Source: Typha latifolia (Eukaryota; Streptophyta; Magnoliopsida; Poales; Typhaceae). Taken from it: a DNA stretch of 64,000 bases. Shown here one piece after another: positions 1 through 11,615 of this stretch. The first letter of the stretch is position 1. Each line of letters starts with the position of its first letter. Both the position numbers and the translations under genes were made by a program. Where the stretch lies: assembly GCA_019914945.1 (NCBI GenBank), contig CM034099.1, forward strand, positions 13,777,001 to 13,841,000, written 5' to 3'. Below the pieces are notes generated by a model. The model was not told the DNA's origin, did not search any database, and was given only the letters and a program-made list of their open reading frames with translations.

Positions 1-540
1 GGCCTCAACCTTGTACCATGCGAGAACTTTGATGATTCTTCGGCTTGATGAGATACTACTGGAGGTTTGTCGCTAGGTATGGCAAGATAGCTGCTTCTAT
101 CACCGCCTTATTGAAGAAGGATGCCTTTGAATGGAGTGAAAAAGGCAATAGTAGCATTCGAAGAATTGAAGGCTGCTATGACGGCGGCTTCGGTTTTAGC
201 TTACCAGACTTCTCTAAAACTTTTGTCATTGAATGTGCTGCATTAGAAAGGTAGACCTTCAGCATTCCTAAGCAAAGTCTTGACTGGAAAATCATAGCAA
301 CTATCAACATATGAAAGAGAGATGTTGGCGATACTACATGCTGTAACTAAATGAAGGCCCTATTTAGTAGGTCTTCATTTCATTATCTGAACCGACTAGA
401 GAAATCTCCCCTACTTCATGGATTGAAGGATATAAAATCGGCATAGCAAAGATGGGTCACAAAGTTACCAGGGTGTGACTATGAGTTGCAGTACAAGAAA
501 AGGGCAGAAAATCAGGCTATTTCGACGAAGACAGTCTAGA
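1..540 (+). pseudogene. Ty3/gypsy pol relic (RT C-terminus and RNase H)
   Basis: The first 250 bases translate to the end of a gypsy reverse transcriptase and the start of RNase H: a YYWRFVARYGKIAA block followed by LPDFSKTFVIEC. In shifted frames up to about 510 one can read the RNase H signatures STYEREMLAI, a degenerate RPYLVGLHF and a YELQYKKGAENQ-like tail. Stops and frameshifts break it at about 254 and 315. The piece enters from outside the window, so its 5' part is not visible. No integrase follows. Bases 541-743 hold nothing I recognise. This is a dead fragment. The assignment to gypsy pol is secure; the clade is not. Confidence 0.8.
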
Positions 541-743
541 AGATGATAGTGGGAGCTTATTAGGAAGAATTTGAGTGGGTGTCCAGCCTATGCACTCCAT
601 TGTAGTTGGACCTACAGCTCAAATCGACATTCATCCCTAGCTTATAGGAGGACATTCAAGCCAACGTTCGAGTGCTGGGACCTATGGATCTGTGGCAAGT
701 CATTGAGGATACGTTACTTATGGAGGACAAACATCAAATACTT

Positions 744-1421
744 TGATATGAACTGGGTTAGATCAGATCATATCATAGGGGCATTAAACTCGATGAACTT
801 ATTTGCTTTAATAGTTTAGTTAGAGTCTTATTTGATTAGAATTTTATTTAATTAGTTAAATTCATATTTGTGCAGTTTTGAGAGAATATTCATTAGATAT
901 TTATCTAAGGTCCAAGATTTATGAAACCAATTGGATAAGATCGATGACATTCTGATCTACAACTTTCACATTCAAAGTTTATCAAGATTTAGAGTCTATC
1001 TACAGCAGAACGAAGAGTAAACATAGTGCCGATTTTGTTTTATTTTTCTGGACGTGTTTTCTTTGTATTTGGTCTCTTTAGGGTCATATAAAATGTGTGT
1101 AGGCAGCCTATTTTGATTAAGCATTGATTATTTGGTTGAAAACTTTGGATCAATGTGTGTAGACAGCCTATTCTTTCCCTAGTTCTATAGTCTAATTTCT
1201 ATATCTCCTTCATATGGCTGTTCCCCCTTGTCCCTGAGGCCAACCCCCTGTTCCACCACTAGCGCATTCGTCTCGTTCTTCCCATCGACTTAGACTATTC
1301 ACATGCCAAATCTGCCACTGAAATAGTATCCAACACCTTGCTTAAGCCCAATCACCCATAATTTTTAGATTTGATGTCGAAACCATTTGAACCCCGATAT
1401 GTTTGTAACTGGAACGTATCA
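744..1421 (+). repeat. 5' LTR of the 744-3894 element
   Basis: It starts TGATATGAACTGGG and ends GTATCA, and aligns along most of its length with 3055-3894. Shared blocks include GTTTAGTTAGAGTCTTAT, CAGTTTTGAGAGAATATTC and TTTGGTCTCTTTAGGGTC. It is about 160 bp shorter than its partner because sequence around 1160-1260 is reduced. Confidence 0.85.
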
Positions 1422-1422
1422 A

Positions 1423-1437
1423 TTGGGTATTATAGCC
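1423..1437 (+). other. Degenerate primer-binding site (initiator-Met tRNA type)
   Basis: TTGGGTATTATAGCC lies one base after the 5' LTR. It resembles the usual plant gypsy site TGGTATCAGAGC with a few substitutions. It supports plus orientation of the 744-3894 element. Confidence 0.6.
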
Positions 1438-2385
1438 ACCTTACTTTGGATCACCATAGCACATACAAAATATATGGCATGTGGAGACTTGGTGACGACC
1501 AACCAACTGCTGGGCCCAGATAACACATCGAGATGATTCAAAAGAGTCAAGAAGAGATATGAGAAATTCTTGTCAATTGTTCAGGTACACACACATCATG
1601 TCGGAGGTTGGAACCGCAAGTTCCTCCACCGGTGACTCTACCTATTGTTGTTCCACCCATCCTGGTATAGTTCCTGTACCATGAAGACCCATTGCTGCCC
1701 AACCATGAATTAACCATAGTAGAACCCATACACCACAATGGTCTAATCGGAGTGCACCGGACCGGTTGTAAACACCCTCAAGTTTGGGGTGGATACACCC
1801 CTTGAGTGCACATCCCAAGACTTGGTCCCACCAAAGGCTGACCCTCAAGATGAAGAGCCACTAACTGAAAACACACCTCATCGGACGACTACGGCTGGAT
1901 CTGATCTGATGACACCTACGACTTTGACAAAACCACCTACAGTGATTATTTGGCTAGAGCCACCCGTGGATAGGGTGGACTATTGTGGTAGCCGAAATTC
2001 TAGAAAAGCATATCTGGATTTGAAGAAGTTGTAGATGCTTCTAGGTGTGGTAATTCTCTCTCTCATTTGGGGTCAAGAGAGGATAGCCACGACCTGGTGG
2101 ACTGGTGGAGGACGGTCTGCAATGGAGGTGTAGTGGGGAAATTTTGGAGGTGTTGGAGGAGACTATTTAGATTATGGCTACTCCTAGGGCTAAAACTACT
2201 TGATTCATTTCATAATAAGCAAAAGAGCTGCACACCTCAATTTATAGGTGGCTAACTCTAAATTAGGCTGGTTAACCCTCTCTAGATTGACTAATACTAA
2301 TACGCAAACTTAGACCAACTAGGTTTAATAAGCAAATGCAACATACCATAAGGTCTTAATTGAGCAACTTAAAGAAAATAAGTAA

Positions 2386-2885
2386 ATCTAAGATAGATAA
2401 TGTGAGTCCAATAGTAGATCAAGTGATTTTGCTTGGCTAGGCTAGATTAGCTTGGGCTTGGGTCATAACACTCCACCACGCTTCCATTCACCTTGTTCTC
2501 AAGGTGAATATTTTGGAAAGCGTTGTATCATCTCTGACTCCAAATCTCATGTCGAGTCCTCAGTTGGTCCACCGATCCACTCCACTAGGACTTAAATCTC
2601 AAGCCGACCTCCCAGCCGTGTCCTTCGCTTGGCTAGAGTCGAAAGTGGAATCAGATCATGGTCTTCTATGATAGGCTTAGGAAGTCAATCCAGCACGACC
2701 TTCTCAGCTCCAACTCGTGCTCGTAGAGCTGACACGTGAAACACGAGATGTATCCTCACATCATTAGGCAAGTCCAATCTGTATGCTACCTTCACCAAAT
2801 CTAAGACAGATAGTGTGTGAGTCCAATAGTAGATCAAGTGATTTTGCTTGGCTAGGCTAGATCAGCTTGGGTTTGGGTCATAACA
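2386..2885 (-). pseudogene. Antisense gypsy 3' tail between two 85-bp direct repeats
   Basis: Bases 2472-2799 read on the minus strand as the C-terminal end of a gypsy polyprotein and the bases just before its 3' LTR (CCTTGAGAACAAGGTG, then a sequence like GGAAGCGTGGTGGAG). The same tail closes the gypsy elements at 8125 and 18240. It is bracketed by near-identical segments, 2386-2471 and 2800-2885, each ending GGGTCATAACA. These look like pieces of that older element's LTR. The segment lies in the antisense direction inside the 744-3894 element, so it was either captured or inserted and then deleted. Confidence 0.6.
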
Positions 2886-3054
2886 ACTATGGCCCGAACC
2901 AGTGGGGCCCTGAAGAAGAAATCGCTGTGGGACTCCTATCCACGTGGTAGATGGGATCCACAAGGAGATCAAGGATGTAAAGTTCGAGAGCGAATGAAAG
3001 TTTGTAAATCACCATGGACACCTTGAGGACAACGTGATCAGAAGCATAGTGGAT

Positions 3055-3894
3055 TGATATGAACTGGGTTAAATTGGATCATATCATGGGGACATTAGAC
3101 TATTGAGTCTATTTATATTCTGCTTTAATAGTTTAGTTAGAGTCTTATTACGTTAGAATTTTATTTAATTAGCTAAATTCAGATCTGCACAGTTTTGAGA
3201 GAATATTCGTAAGATATTCATCTGAGGTCCAAAAATTACGAAACTAATTAGATAAGATCAATGGCATCCTGATCTATTCAAAGTTTATCTAGATTTGAAC
3301 TCTATCTATGGCAAAATGAAGAGCAAAACTGATGTCGAGTTTGTTTCATATTTTTGGACGTGTTCTTTTTCTCTTTGTATTTGGTCTCTTTAGGGTCTTT
3401 ACGACGTGGGTTAGCCTATAAATGTGTCTAGGCAGCCTATTTTGATTAAGTGTTGATTATTTGGTTGAAAACCTATCTCTCTAGTTTCTATATTTCTCCA
3501 GCCCTCTAAAACTCTATTTCTCTCCCAAGTTCTCTCATTTAACTTCTTGTTATTTCCCCTCGTTCCTTAGGCCAACCCCTTCTCCCTCCTCGTCCCTTCA
3601 CGCTCACAATATCAACAAATACCTCTAGGCACTCCATTATCACACCTTTCACAATCTGCCATCTTTTACCACATACGTTCACCCTAGGTTATAATCTATC
3701 AAGCCATGTCCTTTGCTCAAACCACCACCACCAGTGTGTTTCTCTCGTTCTTCTCATTGATTTAGCCTACTCACATGCTTAAATCCACTACCGAAATCAT
3801 ATCCTACGCCTTGCCTTAGCCCAATCACCAATAATTTCCAGATTTGACGTTGAGACAAATCTAACCCTGATACATTCGTAATCAAAATGTATCA
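3055..3894 (+). repeat. 3' LTR of the 744-3894 element
   Basis: It is a direct repeat of 744-1421 with the same TGATATGAACTGGG start and GTATCA end, 840 bp long. It is followed at once by the TACTT duplication. It contains a possible promoter around 3415-3425 (CCTATAAATG), which would drive sense transcription. Confidence 0.85.
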
Positions 3895-5800
3895 TACTTA
3901 GAGGGCATTCAAGGCCATAGTTGAGTAGCAAGCGACAACCTAGGTCAATGCATGTAGCCGACAGCTTGGTTTACTCGTCGTGAGTTCCTGTAGGTGCAGC
4001 TAGACAGCGGCCATCTTTTCGAACCTCTACTAATATGTAAATAGCCCCTAGGAGACCCCTATGCGAACTCTAACACCTGCCCAGGTGGGGGAGCTAAGGG
4101 ACAAAGGGTTGTGCTTCTGTCTGAAACGAGAAGTTCACTTCAGTATCAAGACACCGTTGTGCATGGTTAATCAGTACGGTGATAGTGAGACCGAGGAGGA
4201 TGTGCACGAACACACCGGCGATGTTCCAAGGCTTGATGAATGATGTCTTCCGTCCCTTGCATCATCAATATGTGCTAGTTTTTTTTTTTATGGTATTCGT
4301 ATATATAACAAATCTTGGGTTGAGCACTTGCAGCACTCTATAGAGGTGCTGAACTTGTTGAAGAAGCATGAGCTTGAAGTCAAAATGTCAAAGTGCCTAT
4401 TATTCGGGGCATGTTATTTTAGCCGATAGAGTGGCCCGCCAAACTTGAGAAGATATGTTGTATGGTGGAGTGAGTGGTCAAAATTGAAAATGCCCGTGAA
4501 TTGAGGGGTTTTCTCGGTTTAATGGTGTACTATCAGTGCTTTGTTGGATATGGAAATATTGCCGCTCTGCTAATTGCTCTACTAAGGAAGGACAAATTCT
4601 TGTTGGGAGATAAGGCCACAACAGCCTTTGAGGAGTTCAAAGCTGCTATAATTGTAACCCCCTGTTCTTGCTTTGCTGCACTTCTCCAAGTAATTTGTTA
4701 TCGATTGTGATGCACTGGTGCTGGTATAGGGGCGATGCTAATGCAGGAAGGAAGACCAGTAGCTTACTTGTGCAAAGCATTATTTGAGAGCTCAAGACAA
4801 ATTGGCCACTTACAAACGGGAGATGTTAGTGATACTTCATGCGATCACCAAATGGCATCCCTACCTCATTGGAACATCGCTTTTTGATCTGGATAGACCA
4901 GCAAAGCCTTCCGTATCACAGTCCCACATAGCAAAGATGGGTGTACAAGAAGGGGACCAAAAACTGGGATGGATTATCGCACAACTCGGCATTGGCTAAG
5001 CTTGTAGCCTTCTCCGCTCCTTTTTTTCCCTTCTCGGAGGACTGAGGCATGCAGATGCAACTGACCATGATTATTTGGATGTGTTACAGGAGATTGTGGC
5101 TGACCCAATGTGACAACTGGAGCTTGAGGGGTAGGACAGGCTAATCTTGGATTGTGGGTGCATCCGTGTGCCCGCAAACTTGGAGACAAACTGTCGACTA
5201 TTGGAACAATTCCATGACACTCCAACAACGAGCCATGAATGAGTATTGAGGATCTATAAGCAATTGGCTCAAAGTTGTATATGAAGCAGATGTGAAGATC
5301 TATGTCAAAGAGTGTTAAATATGTCAACAAGTAAAGACAAAGTCGCTCAAGCTAGCCAGACTGCTCAAACTATTGTTGATTCTAGAGTAGATTTAAGAGG
5401 ATGTGTCGATATATTTCATCAAGGGTCTACCCAAAGTCAGATTGTACTCAATGGTCTTAGTGGTGGTCAACTGGCGGAGCAAGTATGCTCACTTTTCAGC
5501 CTTGTTGCACCCATTTTTAGCAAAAGACGGTTGCTAAAATTTTCGTACGAGATGTAGCAAAGTTGCATGGGATGCCAAAGATGATCATCTCCGATAGGGA
5601 TCGCGTATACATTAGTGACTTTTAGATCGAGCTCTTTAGATTACAAGGAACACGGGCCTGCCATCTCTAGACAAATAGTTAAATCGAAGTTGTCAATAGT
5701 GACATTTAGTAATACTTAAGGTGTTCTGTGGTAGATCATCCAAGGAAATGGTTGGTGTATTTACCTTGCATAGAGTGGTCGTATAATAGCTGAAGCATGG
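3895..5800 (+). pseudogene. Ty3/gypsy gag-pol relic with internal deletions
   Basis: Bases 4061-4150 read LTPAQVGELRDKGLCF, the conserved segment just before the gag zinc knuckle. The sequence then jumps directly into mid-RT (about 4205-4430: FQGLMNDVFRPL-like, then LLKKHELEVKMSKC). RT C-terminus and RNase H follow at 4474-5000 (ELRGFLGL, YKREMLVILHAITKWHPYLIG). Integrase core fragments occupy about 5290-5650 (ICQQVKTK, then VAKLHGMPKMIISDRDRVY). Protease and the RT catalytic region are missing between gag and RT. Frames shift repeatedly and stops are frequent. It is a dead element. Its join at 3895 is the right side of the target of the 744-3894 insertion. Confidence 0.75.
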
Positions 5801-7330
5801 GCTCTTTTTGAAAGAATAGCTAAACATTTTCAACAATAAAATTTTACTACTGAAAGCCGTGGGATGTCGCAATCTAATAGGGGAATTTATGAAGTTTAAG
5901 ATAAGTATGAATGCACGACTTGATAGTTTGTCTAGGTAGGTTGATTCCCTTATGTTAAGCCAAACAATGAAACCTATGAATCAGGCGTAATCTAATGTTT
6001 GTAGTGCTTGTGCCAGTCCTATGCACACTGCAATGGTTTGCCCTTAGGTACCAAGATGGGTTCAACCAAATTGGCGAAATCACCCTAACTTTTCTTGGAG
6101 GCCACAACAACCTCCAATAAACTGATGGCCACCAATATTTAACCAATTTCGTCCTCCTGCTTAGCCTTTCTCTTATGCCCCTCCTCTTAATCAGATCTCA
6201 GTAACAACCATCCAACTTAGAGGCGATGATAGAGAATATAAGCTACCAATATAAAATTTTCTAAGACATTTCTTAGCTTCAAAATCAAGTGGGACAATTA
6301 GCATCTAAGATTAGTGCGAGAGAACAAGGAAATTTTCTAATCAACCCATTCCTAACCCACATAGCCAATATGAGGTTAGCCAGCCATCCATCTCAGGTGT
6401 GCACAATAAACTAGTTGAGTCAGTCATTTCCCTTAGGTCTAGATGTCAACAATAAGGTTGAAGTGCCAAATCATGAAAAATCTATCTCGGAGGGTGAGAA
6501 AATCATTTTCTATATTCCACAAAATAATTATGATAGTTCACCTATAATGGCTCTAGCAACCCAAGTCAGTCTTTATCCAAGTCTAGCAATCTATCTAATC
6601 AGACTTTTATTCACAAAGCATCGTTTCCCCAAAAGACTAATTCAGGCTAAAGTAGGAGCAAATTCTAGTGAGATGATGGAACTATTTAAGCAAGTTGAAA
6701 TTAACATTGTATTACTCAATGCCATCAAGCAAGTTTCTACTTATGCTAATTTTTGAAGGATCTTTGTACTACTCAATGCCATCAAAAAGTGCAAATGAAG
6801 GCAGTCCTAGCTTAGTAAGTAAGCTCAATCATCAAAAACAACATTTCACCTAAGTTTAAGGTTCAAGGTTGTCCTACTATTTTGTGTCATTAGCAATCAT
6901 CTCATTGATAAAGCCCTTTAGAATTTAGGTGCGAGTGTTAATCTTTTGTCATACTAAATTTATAAGCAATTAGGTCTTGGAGAGTTGAAGCCAACTCAAA
7001 TTAGAGGATGTTCTGATTTAGGAAGACAAATTCAGTTTTCTTGTGGATTTCATAATTCTTGATACTGAACCTGTTCAAAACTAGCAATCATATATTGTGA
7101 TCTTAGGAAGACTATTCTTAGCCATCGCTAATGTAGTCATTCACTATCAAATGAGATTATGAAGTTGTCTTTTGGTAATATAATTGCAAATTAAATATCT
7201 TTGATGTTAGTCATCAAACTGATGATGTTTTTGAGGTTGACATGATTGAAAGTGATACAACTTAGCCAACCCAGTTGTCTCAGGCTGACCAGATAGGAGT
7301 TGAAATCCCTTAGTTTAATTAGATTATTTG
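5801..7330 (+). pseudogene. Athila-like gypsy gag-protease relic
   Basis: An open stretch at 6415-6756 carries VEVPNHEKS and then FPKRL followed by MELFKQVEINI and LLNAIKQVSTYANF. This is the segment that precedes the aspartic protease in Athila/Tat-lineage gypsy elements. Downstream, in broken frames to about 7200, are remnants of the protease domain: a degenerate LGASVNLL-like stretch (6920-6950), YKQLGLGELKPT (6960-6995) and ILDTEPVQN followed by ILGRLFLAIAN (7045-7130). No RT follows, so only the gag-protease junction survives. The lineage call rests on motif memory, not a search. Confidence 0.65.
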
Positions 7331-7465
7331 CTTTAGCAATTTGGTTCTTGTACTAGACTCATTTGCTTTTACCTTTAGTTGATTTGAGTTGATGCGGTCA
7401 CTTGTACGAAGGCCACCTATAAATACTTGGTTGCGCATCTCTCCCTCTCATGCGACCTCTCTCTC

Positions 7466-7512
<47 letters not shown>

Positions 7513-7599
7513 TATCGAGCTTCATCCTTGGCCGCGGTCACCATCATTGTTGCCCTTCTCCTATGTCCAACTGCCCCCTCTTGTCCTTGAGAGTCAGTC
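7331..7599 (+). repeat. LTR-like fragment containing a CT microsatellite
   Basis: The stretch has a CTATAAATACTTGG TATA-like box at about 7419 and a dinucleotide CT tract at 7457-7511. It ends where a minus-strand LTR begins at 7600. It resembles a plus-strand LTR interrupted by that LTR, the same arrangement seen at 18816-19160. The short overlapping Ser/Leu-rich ORFs here are products of the CT tract and are not genes. Confidence 0.45.
7457..7511. repeat. (CT)n microsatellite
   Basis: About 55 bp of almost pure CT dinucleotides with one CCCT and one CTTT interruption. Confidence 0.95.
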
Positions 7600-8124
7600 T
7601 GTTACGGACCAACTAGAGATGATCTGCAACAAGAAAGTGTAGGCTTTGATTAAGGTGAATGATGGTAGATGGAGAGGGTGGAAGGAGGGATGATGGCGGT
7701 GGTGATGGTGAGGAAGATGATGGACTCGGATGGCGATGATGAAGGAAGATTAATTTACTTCTACTTTTAAGTTATCTTACTCTTAGTCTTAATATAAACT
7801 CAAGGCTATAATACTTTCTCAATGCTTTTATGCTTAACAAGGAGTCCAACTCCTCTATAGTTACAACGAGTCTCACTAGGACTAGCCCTAAAGACTGACA
7901 CGACTCGAATTAGGATTTGTTTTATAGGCTTACATAACTTAATTGGACTTGCCTTAAAGGCTTACTTGACTTAACTAGATTTATCTTAAGGGCTGTTATG
8001 ACTTATTTCGTCTTGCCTTAATGGCTGACATAACTAAACTAGACTTGCCTAAAAGGCTTACATCATGAAATAATTAAAAGATAAATAGATCCGATCAATC
8101 GAGCCCAATGTCCCCGTGGATCAA
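7600..8124 (-). repeat. 3' LTR of a minus-strand gypsy element
   Basis: On the plus strand it starts TGTTACGGACCAACTAGAG and ends near CCCCGTGGATCAA. It matches in reverse orientation the LTRs of the 12449-18456 element. Shared blocks include GGACATTGGGCTCGAT, repeated CTTAAGGCAAGTC units and CTTGTTAAGCAT. The first 30 or so bases at the minus-strand 5' end are replaced or lost. The gypsy polyprotein tail begins immediately beyond it. Confidence 0.75.
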
Positions 8125-10635
8125 CTCCACCACACTTCTGACCACCTTGTCCTTAAGGTGAGAAGTCTAGGAAGCGCTGCATTAACTCGAACTCAAACTC
8201 CCAAGTCGGATCTCTCGTTGGTCCGTTGGGCCACTCCACTTGTACTTGCGTGATCAATCTTCCATCTACCCAAATCCTTCTCTTAGCTAGAACCTGAATC
8301 CTTCTCTTGGCTAGAACCCGAAGTGGCATGGGCTCTTGGTCATGTGTGGCTGGATCGGGTATATTGGCCGCAACAGCTGTTTTGGCTACAACTCGAGCTC
8401 ACAAAGATGAAACAGAGAACACTAGGTGCACCCGCGATCATCTAGAAGATCAAGTTGGTGGGCCACCTTGCCTACCCGTTCAATCACTTGGTATGGCCCA
8501 AAGTACCTATGTGCCAGCTTTTGGTTCATGATGGGTCAAACCGAGGTCTGGCAATAGGGCTGGAGTTTGATGTAGATCCAATCTCCTACAGCGAACATCC
8601 GATCCTAGTGTTGCCAATTGTAGATCTTCTTCATCCGATTCTGTGCAACCGCCAAGTTGGCCTTCAGTTGTCAAATCTAAGCATCCCGATCCAGAAGGGT
8701 TTCCTCGATGTCCGTGCATTTTGTTTGTCGAGTCGGTACGTAGGAGACCTAGGTAGGAGGCGGCCTACCATAAACTGCCTCAAACGGTGTGATGTCTATG
8801 GCTGAGTGGTGGGTAGTGTTGTAGGCCCACTCCACCCATGGTAACAATTGGAGCCACCGCCTTGGCTACTCTCCGGTGTAGCACTATAGATATTGCTCCA
8901 AACACCAGTTCACGACCTTTGTTTGCCCGCCCGTTTGTGGATGGTATGCCGAGCTCATTCGAATATCGTACGATGTAGACAAAAGAATTCTTGCCAGAAC
9001 TTACTAGTGAACACCGAATCTCAGTCGGACACAATAGATCGTGGTATCCCGTTAAGTTTAGCCACGTCAAGAACGCAGACTTCCGCGACCTTCCGTGCAG
9101 TGTAGGGGTGGGCGAGCGCTGAGAAGTGTGCATACTTGGAGAGGCGGTTGACCACCACCATGGTAACTGATCACCCTTGGATGGTCGGTAGGCCTTCAAT
9201 GAAGTCCATTGAAATATCTTCCCAGATTTGCTTGAGCACGAGAAGGGGTTAGAGAAGGCTGGCTAGTCGAGTCGAATCTGCTTTGGCTCGTTGGCAGACT
9301 TTACATATGCAGATGTAGTTGTGCACGTCTTTTTTCATGCCGGTCCACCAATAATTGAGGTATAGTCACTTGTGGGTCCTGATAGATGCCCTCGTGGCCC
9401 GCGAGAGGTAAGTCGTGGAAATGGCTAATCAAGGCGGTTGACAAGCTGCATTGGTTGGGATTAGGATCCAATCCCCTTGAGCACTAGTCTGTCTCTTGTG
9501 TTGTACTCGATCTGACTTGATGGGTCTTGAGTCCTTCAAGGTGGCATCCCTGATCCGGTCCAATAAGGGGAGGGGTGGAATCGACAGGGTGGCTTGCTCG
9601 ATAGTATTAGGTTGGTGCGAGAGTGCATCGGCTGCGCTGTTCTTTGAACCCTTTTTATAAACCAAGTCATAGTCATACCCGAGCAACTTGGAGAGCCACC
9701 TTTGTTGCACTGGAGTGCGGATCCTTTGCCTGAGTAAGTAGGGCAGATTTCTTTGGTCGGTGCACACTATGAACTGCCTTCCAATTAGGTATGGGTGCCA
9801 CTTGCTAACAATGTGGACCACGGCTAACATTTCTCGCTCGTATGTCGACAATTGGTGCAACCGTTGTGAGAGGGCCTTGCTCATGTAGGCTACAACCACA
9901 ACAAAGGTCTTGGTGAAATCTGGTAAGGCTAACATGGGCACCTCGGTCATGGCTTGCCTGAGTTCTTCAAATGTGCGTTCCGCCGTGTCGTCCTACTCGA
10001 ACCCGGCTTTACAGAGTAGGGCAGTTAGCGAGGCTGTAATCCTCCTGTAGCCCTGGATGAATCGATGGTAGTAGCTGGTGAGGCCGAGGAAGCCTTGGAG
10101 CTCCTTGGGCGTCTTCGATAGTGGTCAGTGCACCATGCTAGCCACCTTTGTGGGGTCGTCCTTCACACTTATGGAAGAGATGAAGTGCCCTAGTTACTCA
10201 ACTCTTGGCTGCCCCAAAGGCACTTGCTTTTCTTCACCTTCATCCCATGCACCTATAGTATCTCCATGACTATCCGTAGGTGGTGTAGGTGCTCTTATCT
10301 TGATCAGTTGTTAACGAGGACGTCATTAAAAAACACCAAAACATACCATCAAAGGAGTGGGCGAAATACAATCATCATCAGCCCTTAAAAAGTTGTCGGG
10401 GCATTGGTCAGGCCAAAGGTTACAAGGAACTCGTAATGCCTGTCATGGGTTCGAAAGGCTGTTTTGTGAATGTTGGGGTTGCCTGGACCCTAATTTGGTG
10501 ATAGCCAGCCCGCAAATCAAGCTTGGTGATGATGGTGGCACCAGCTAACTCGTCCAATAATTCCACGATAACCGGTATTGAATATCAGTCTTTGATGGTG
10601 ATGCCATTTAGTGCTCGGTAATCCACACAGAATCG
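8125..10635 (-). pseudogene. Minus-strand Ty3/gypsy pol relic
   Basis: Read on the minus strand from 10635 downwards: RT core (TIKD then a LLDEL motif, [16 protein letters not shown]) with a broken C-terminus near 10100-10250. RNase H is at 9429-9950 (LPDFTKTFVV, AYMSKALSQRLHQLSTYEREMLAVVH, QRNLPYLLRQRI, GYDYDLVYKKGSKNSAADALS). The segment encoding the DASGLGIGAVL-type strand is deleted between FVVVV and AYMSKA. Next come an HHCC-type integrase zinc region (about 9250-9430), integrase core (about 8900-9220, MDFIEGLPTI and IVSDRD) and the integrase C-terminal tail (8125-8780, DPTWEFEFE-like). It belongs to the same family as the 12449-18456 element, but unlike that copy it keeps integrase core sequence. 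Many stops and frameshifts. Confidence 0.8.
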
Positions 10636-11092
10636 CGGTGATGAAGGTAGATTAATTTACTTTTACTCCTAAGTTATCTTACTCTTACTCCTAAGATAAA
10701 CTCAAGGCTAGAATACTTTCTCAATGCTTGAATGCTTAACAAGGAGCCCAACCCCTCTATATATAGGGATCAGTTATAATGAGTCCCACTAGGACTAGCC
10801 CAAAAGGCTAACACAGCTCGAATTAGGATTTGCCTTAAAATCTTACATGACTTAATTGGACTTGCCTTAAAGGCTTACTTGACTTAACTAGACTTGCCTT
10901 AAGGGCTGTCGTGACTTATTTCATCTTGCCTTAAACTAGAGTTGCCTTAAGGGCTGACATGACTTATTTCATCTTGCCTTAAACTAGACTTGCCTAAAAG
11001 CTTACATCATGAAATAATTAAAAGATAGATAGACTCGATCAATCGAGCCCAATGTCCCCGTGAATTGATCATATCAAACCCGGATCACATCA
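10636..11092 (-). repeat. Minus-strand LTR joined to the RT end of the 8125-10635 relic
   Basis: It aligns with the LTR at 7600-8124 in the same orientation. On the minus strand it starts TGATGTGATCCGGG at 11092, includes TATATAGAGG (about 10757-10768 on the plus strand, a likely TATA box) and stops about 135 bp short of the normal LTR end. It abuts truncated RT directly, with no primer site, gag or protease between, so a deletion or recombination joined LTR to pol. Confidence 0.75.
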
Positions 11093-11613
11093 TTCCACCT
11101 CGTCATAATTCACCCACTCCTCATCACCTTCATGTAAAGTTTGCACCCGAGCCCTACGGTTCTCCTCGGTTTGCACTAGTCTAGGGTTAGCCGCAACCTC
11201 TCGCACCATGGGGTATGGAAGGAGCAGCTCATTGTTGTGGATGACATGACCCACAGTAGGGATAGCCGGACCTGATGATTGCACCGATGTGTTGAGGTCT
11301 CACCGCGTTCCAACATCAATCCACGAATCGCTTCGCGAGTGGTGCTGTGGTATTCCTTGTACTCGTCACTAGCCTTCACCAACCTTTTTAAGATCATGTT
11401 GGTCGGTGCCAAGGCAACCACTAACGCAGACGCGAGGCCTTCTGTAGACATTGGACTTTCCAAGGAAAGATCTGTTCTTCGTGCTTCATGCCTTAGTGTT
11501 TCATTGTTTGCGCCTTCCTCCGTTACGTTTATATCTTCCGTTTTCCTTCCAGCAGCCATTGCTCGAGTCGTCGTCATCAATAGTACGTTCGAGGTCAGCC
11601 TGGCTCTGATACC
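11093..11613 (-). pseudogene. Gypsy gag N-terminus with primer-binding site
   Basis: On the minus strand a primer site GGCTCTGATACCA (plus-strand reading of its complement, 11602-11614) is followed by an open frame containing MTTTRAMAAGRKTED and RRTDLSLESPMSTEGLASALVVAL. These are typical of low-complexity gypsy gag N-termini. The frame continues to about 11176 and a second frame to 11090. It is cut at 11092 by an LTR of a different family. The long plus-strand ORF at 11279-11713 is the antisense shadow of this gag. Confidence 0.65.
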
Positions 11614-11615
11614 AT

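Larger units (their letters stand above)
744..3894 (+). mobile_element. Complete short LTR retrotransposon with TACTT target duplication
   Basis: Two direct LTR copies (744-1421 and 3055-3894) both begin TGATATGAACTGGG and end GTATCA. They are flanked by identical 5-bp sequences, TACTT at 739-743 and 3895-3899, as expected from one LTR-element insertion. A primer-binding-like site follows the left LTR, which sets the plus orientation. The internal region is only about 1.6 kb. It lacks recognisable protease, RT or integrase in the sense direction, so the element is non-autonomous or internally deleted. A Pro/Thr-rich ORF at 1789-2034 could be a gag remnant but has no clear motif. An antisense gypsy tail lies at 2472-2799. 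The LTRs differ in length, mainly through a deletion in the left copy. Confidence 0.85.
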
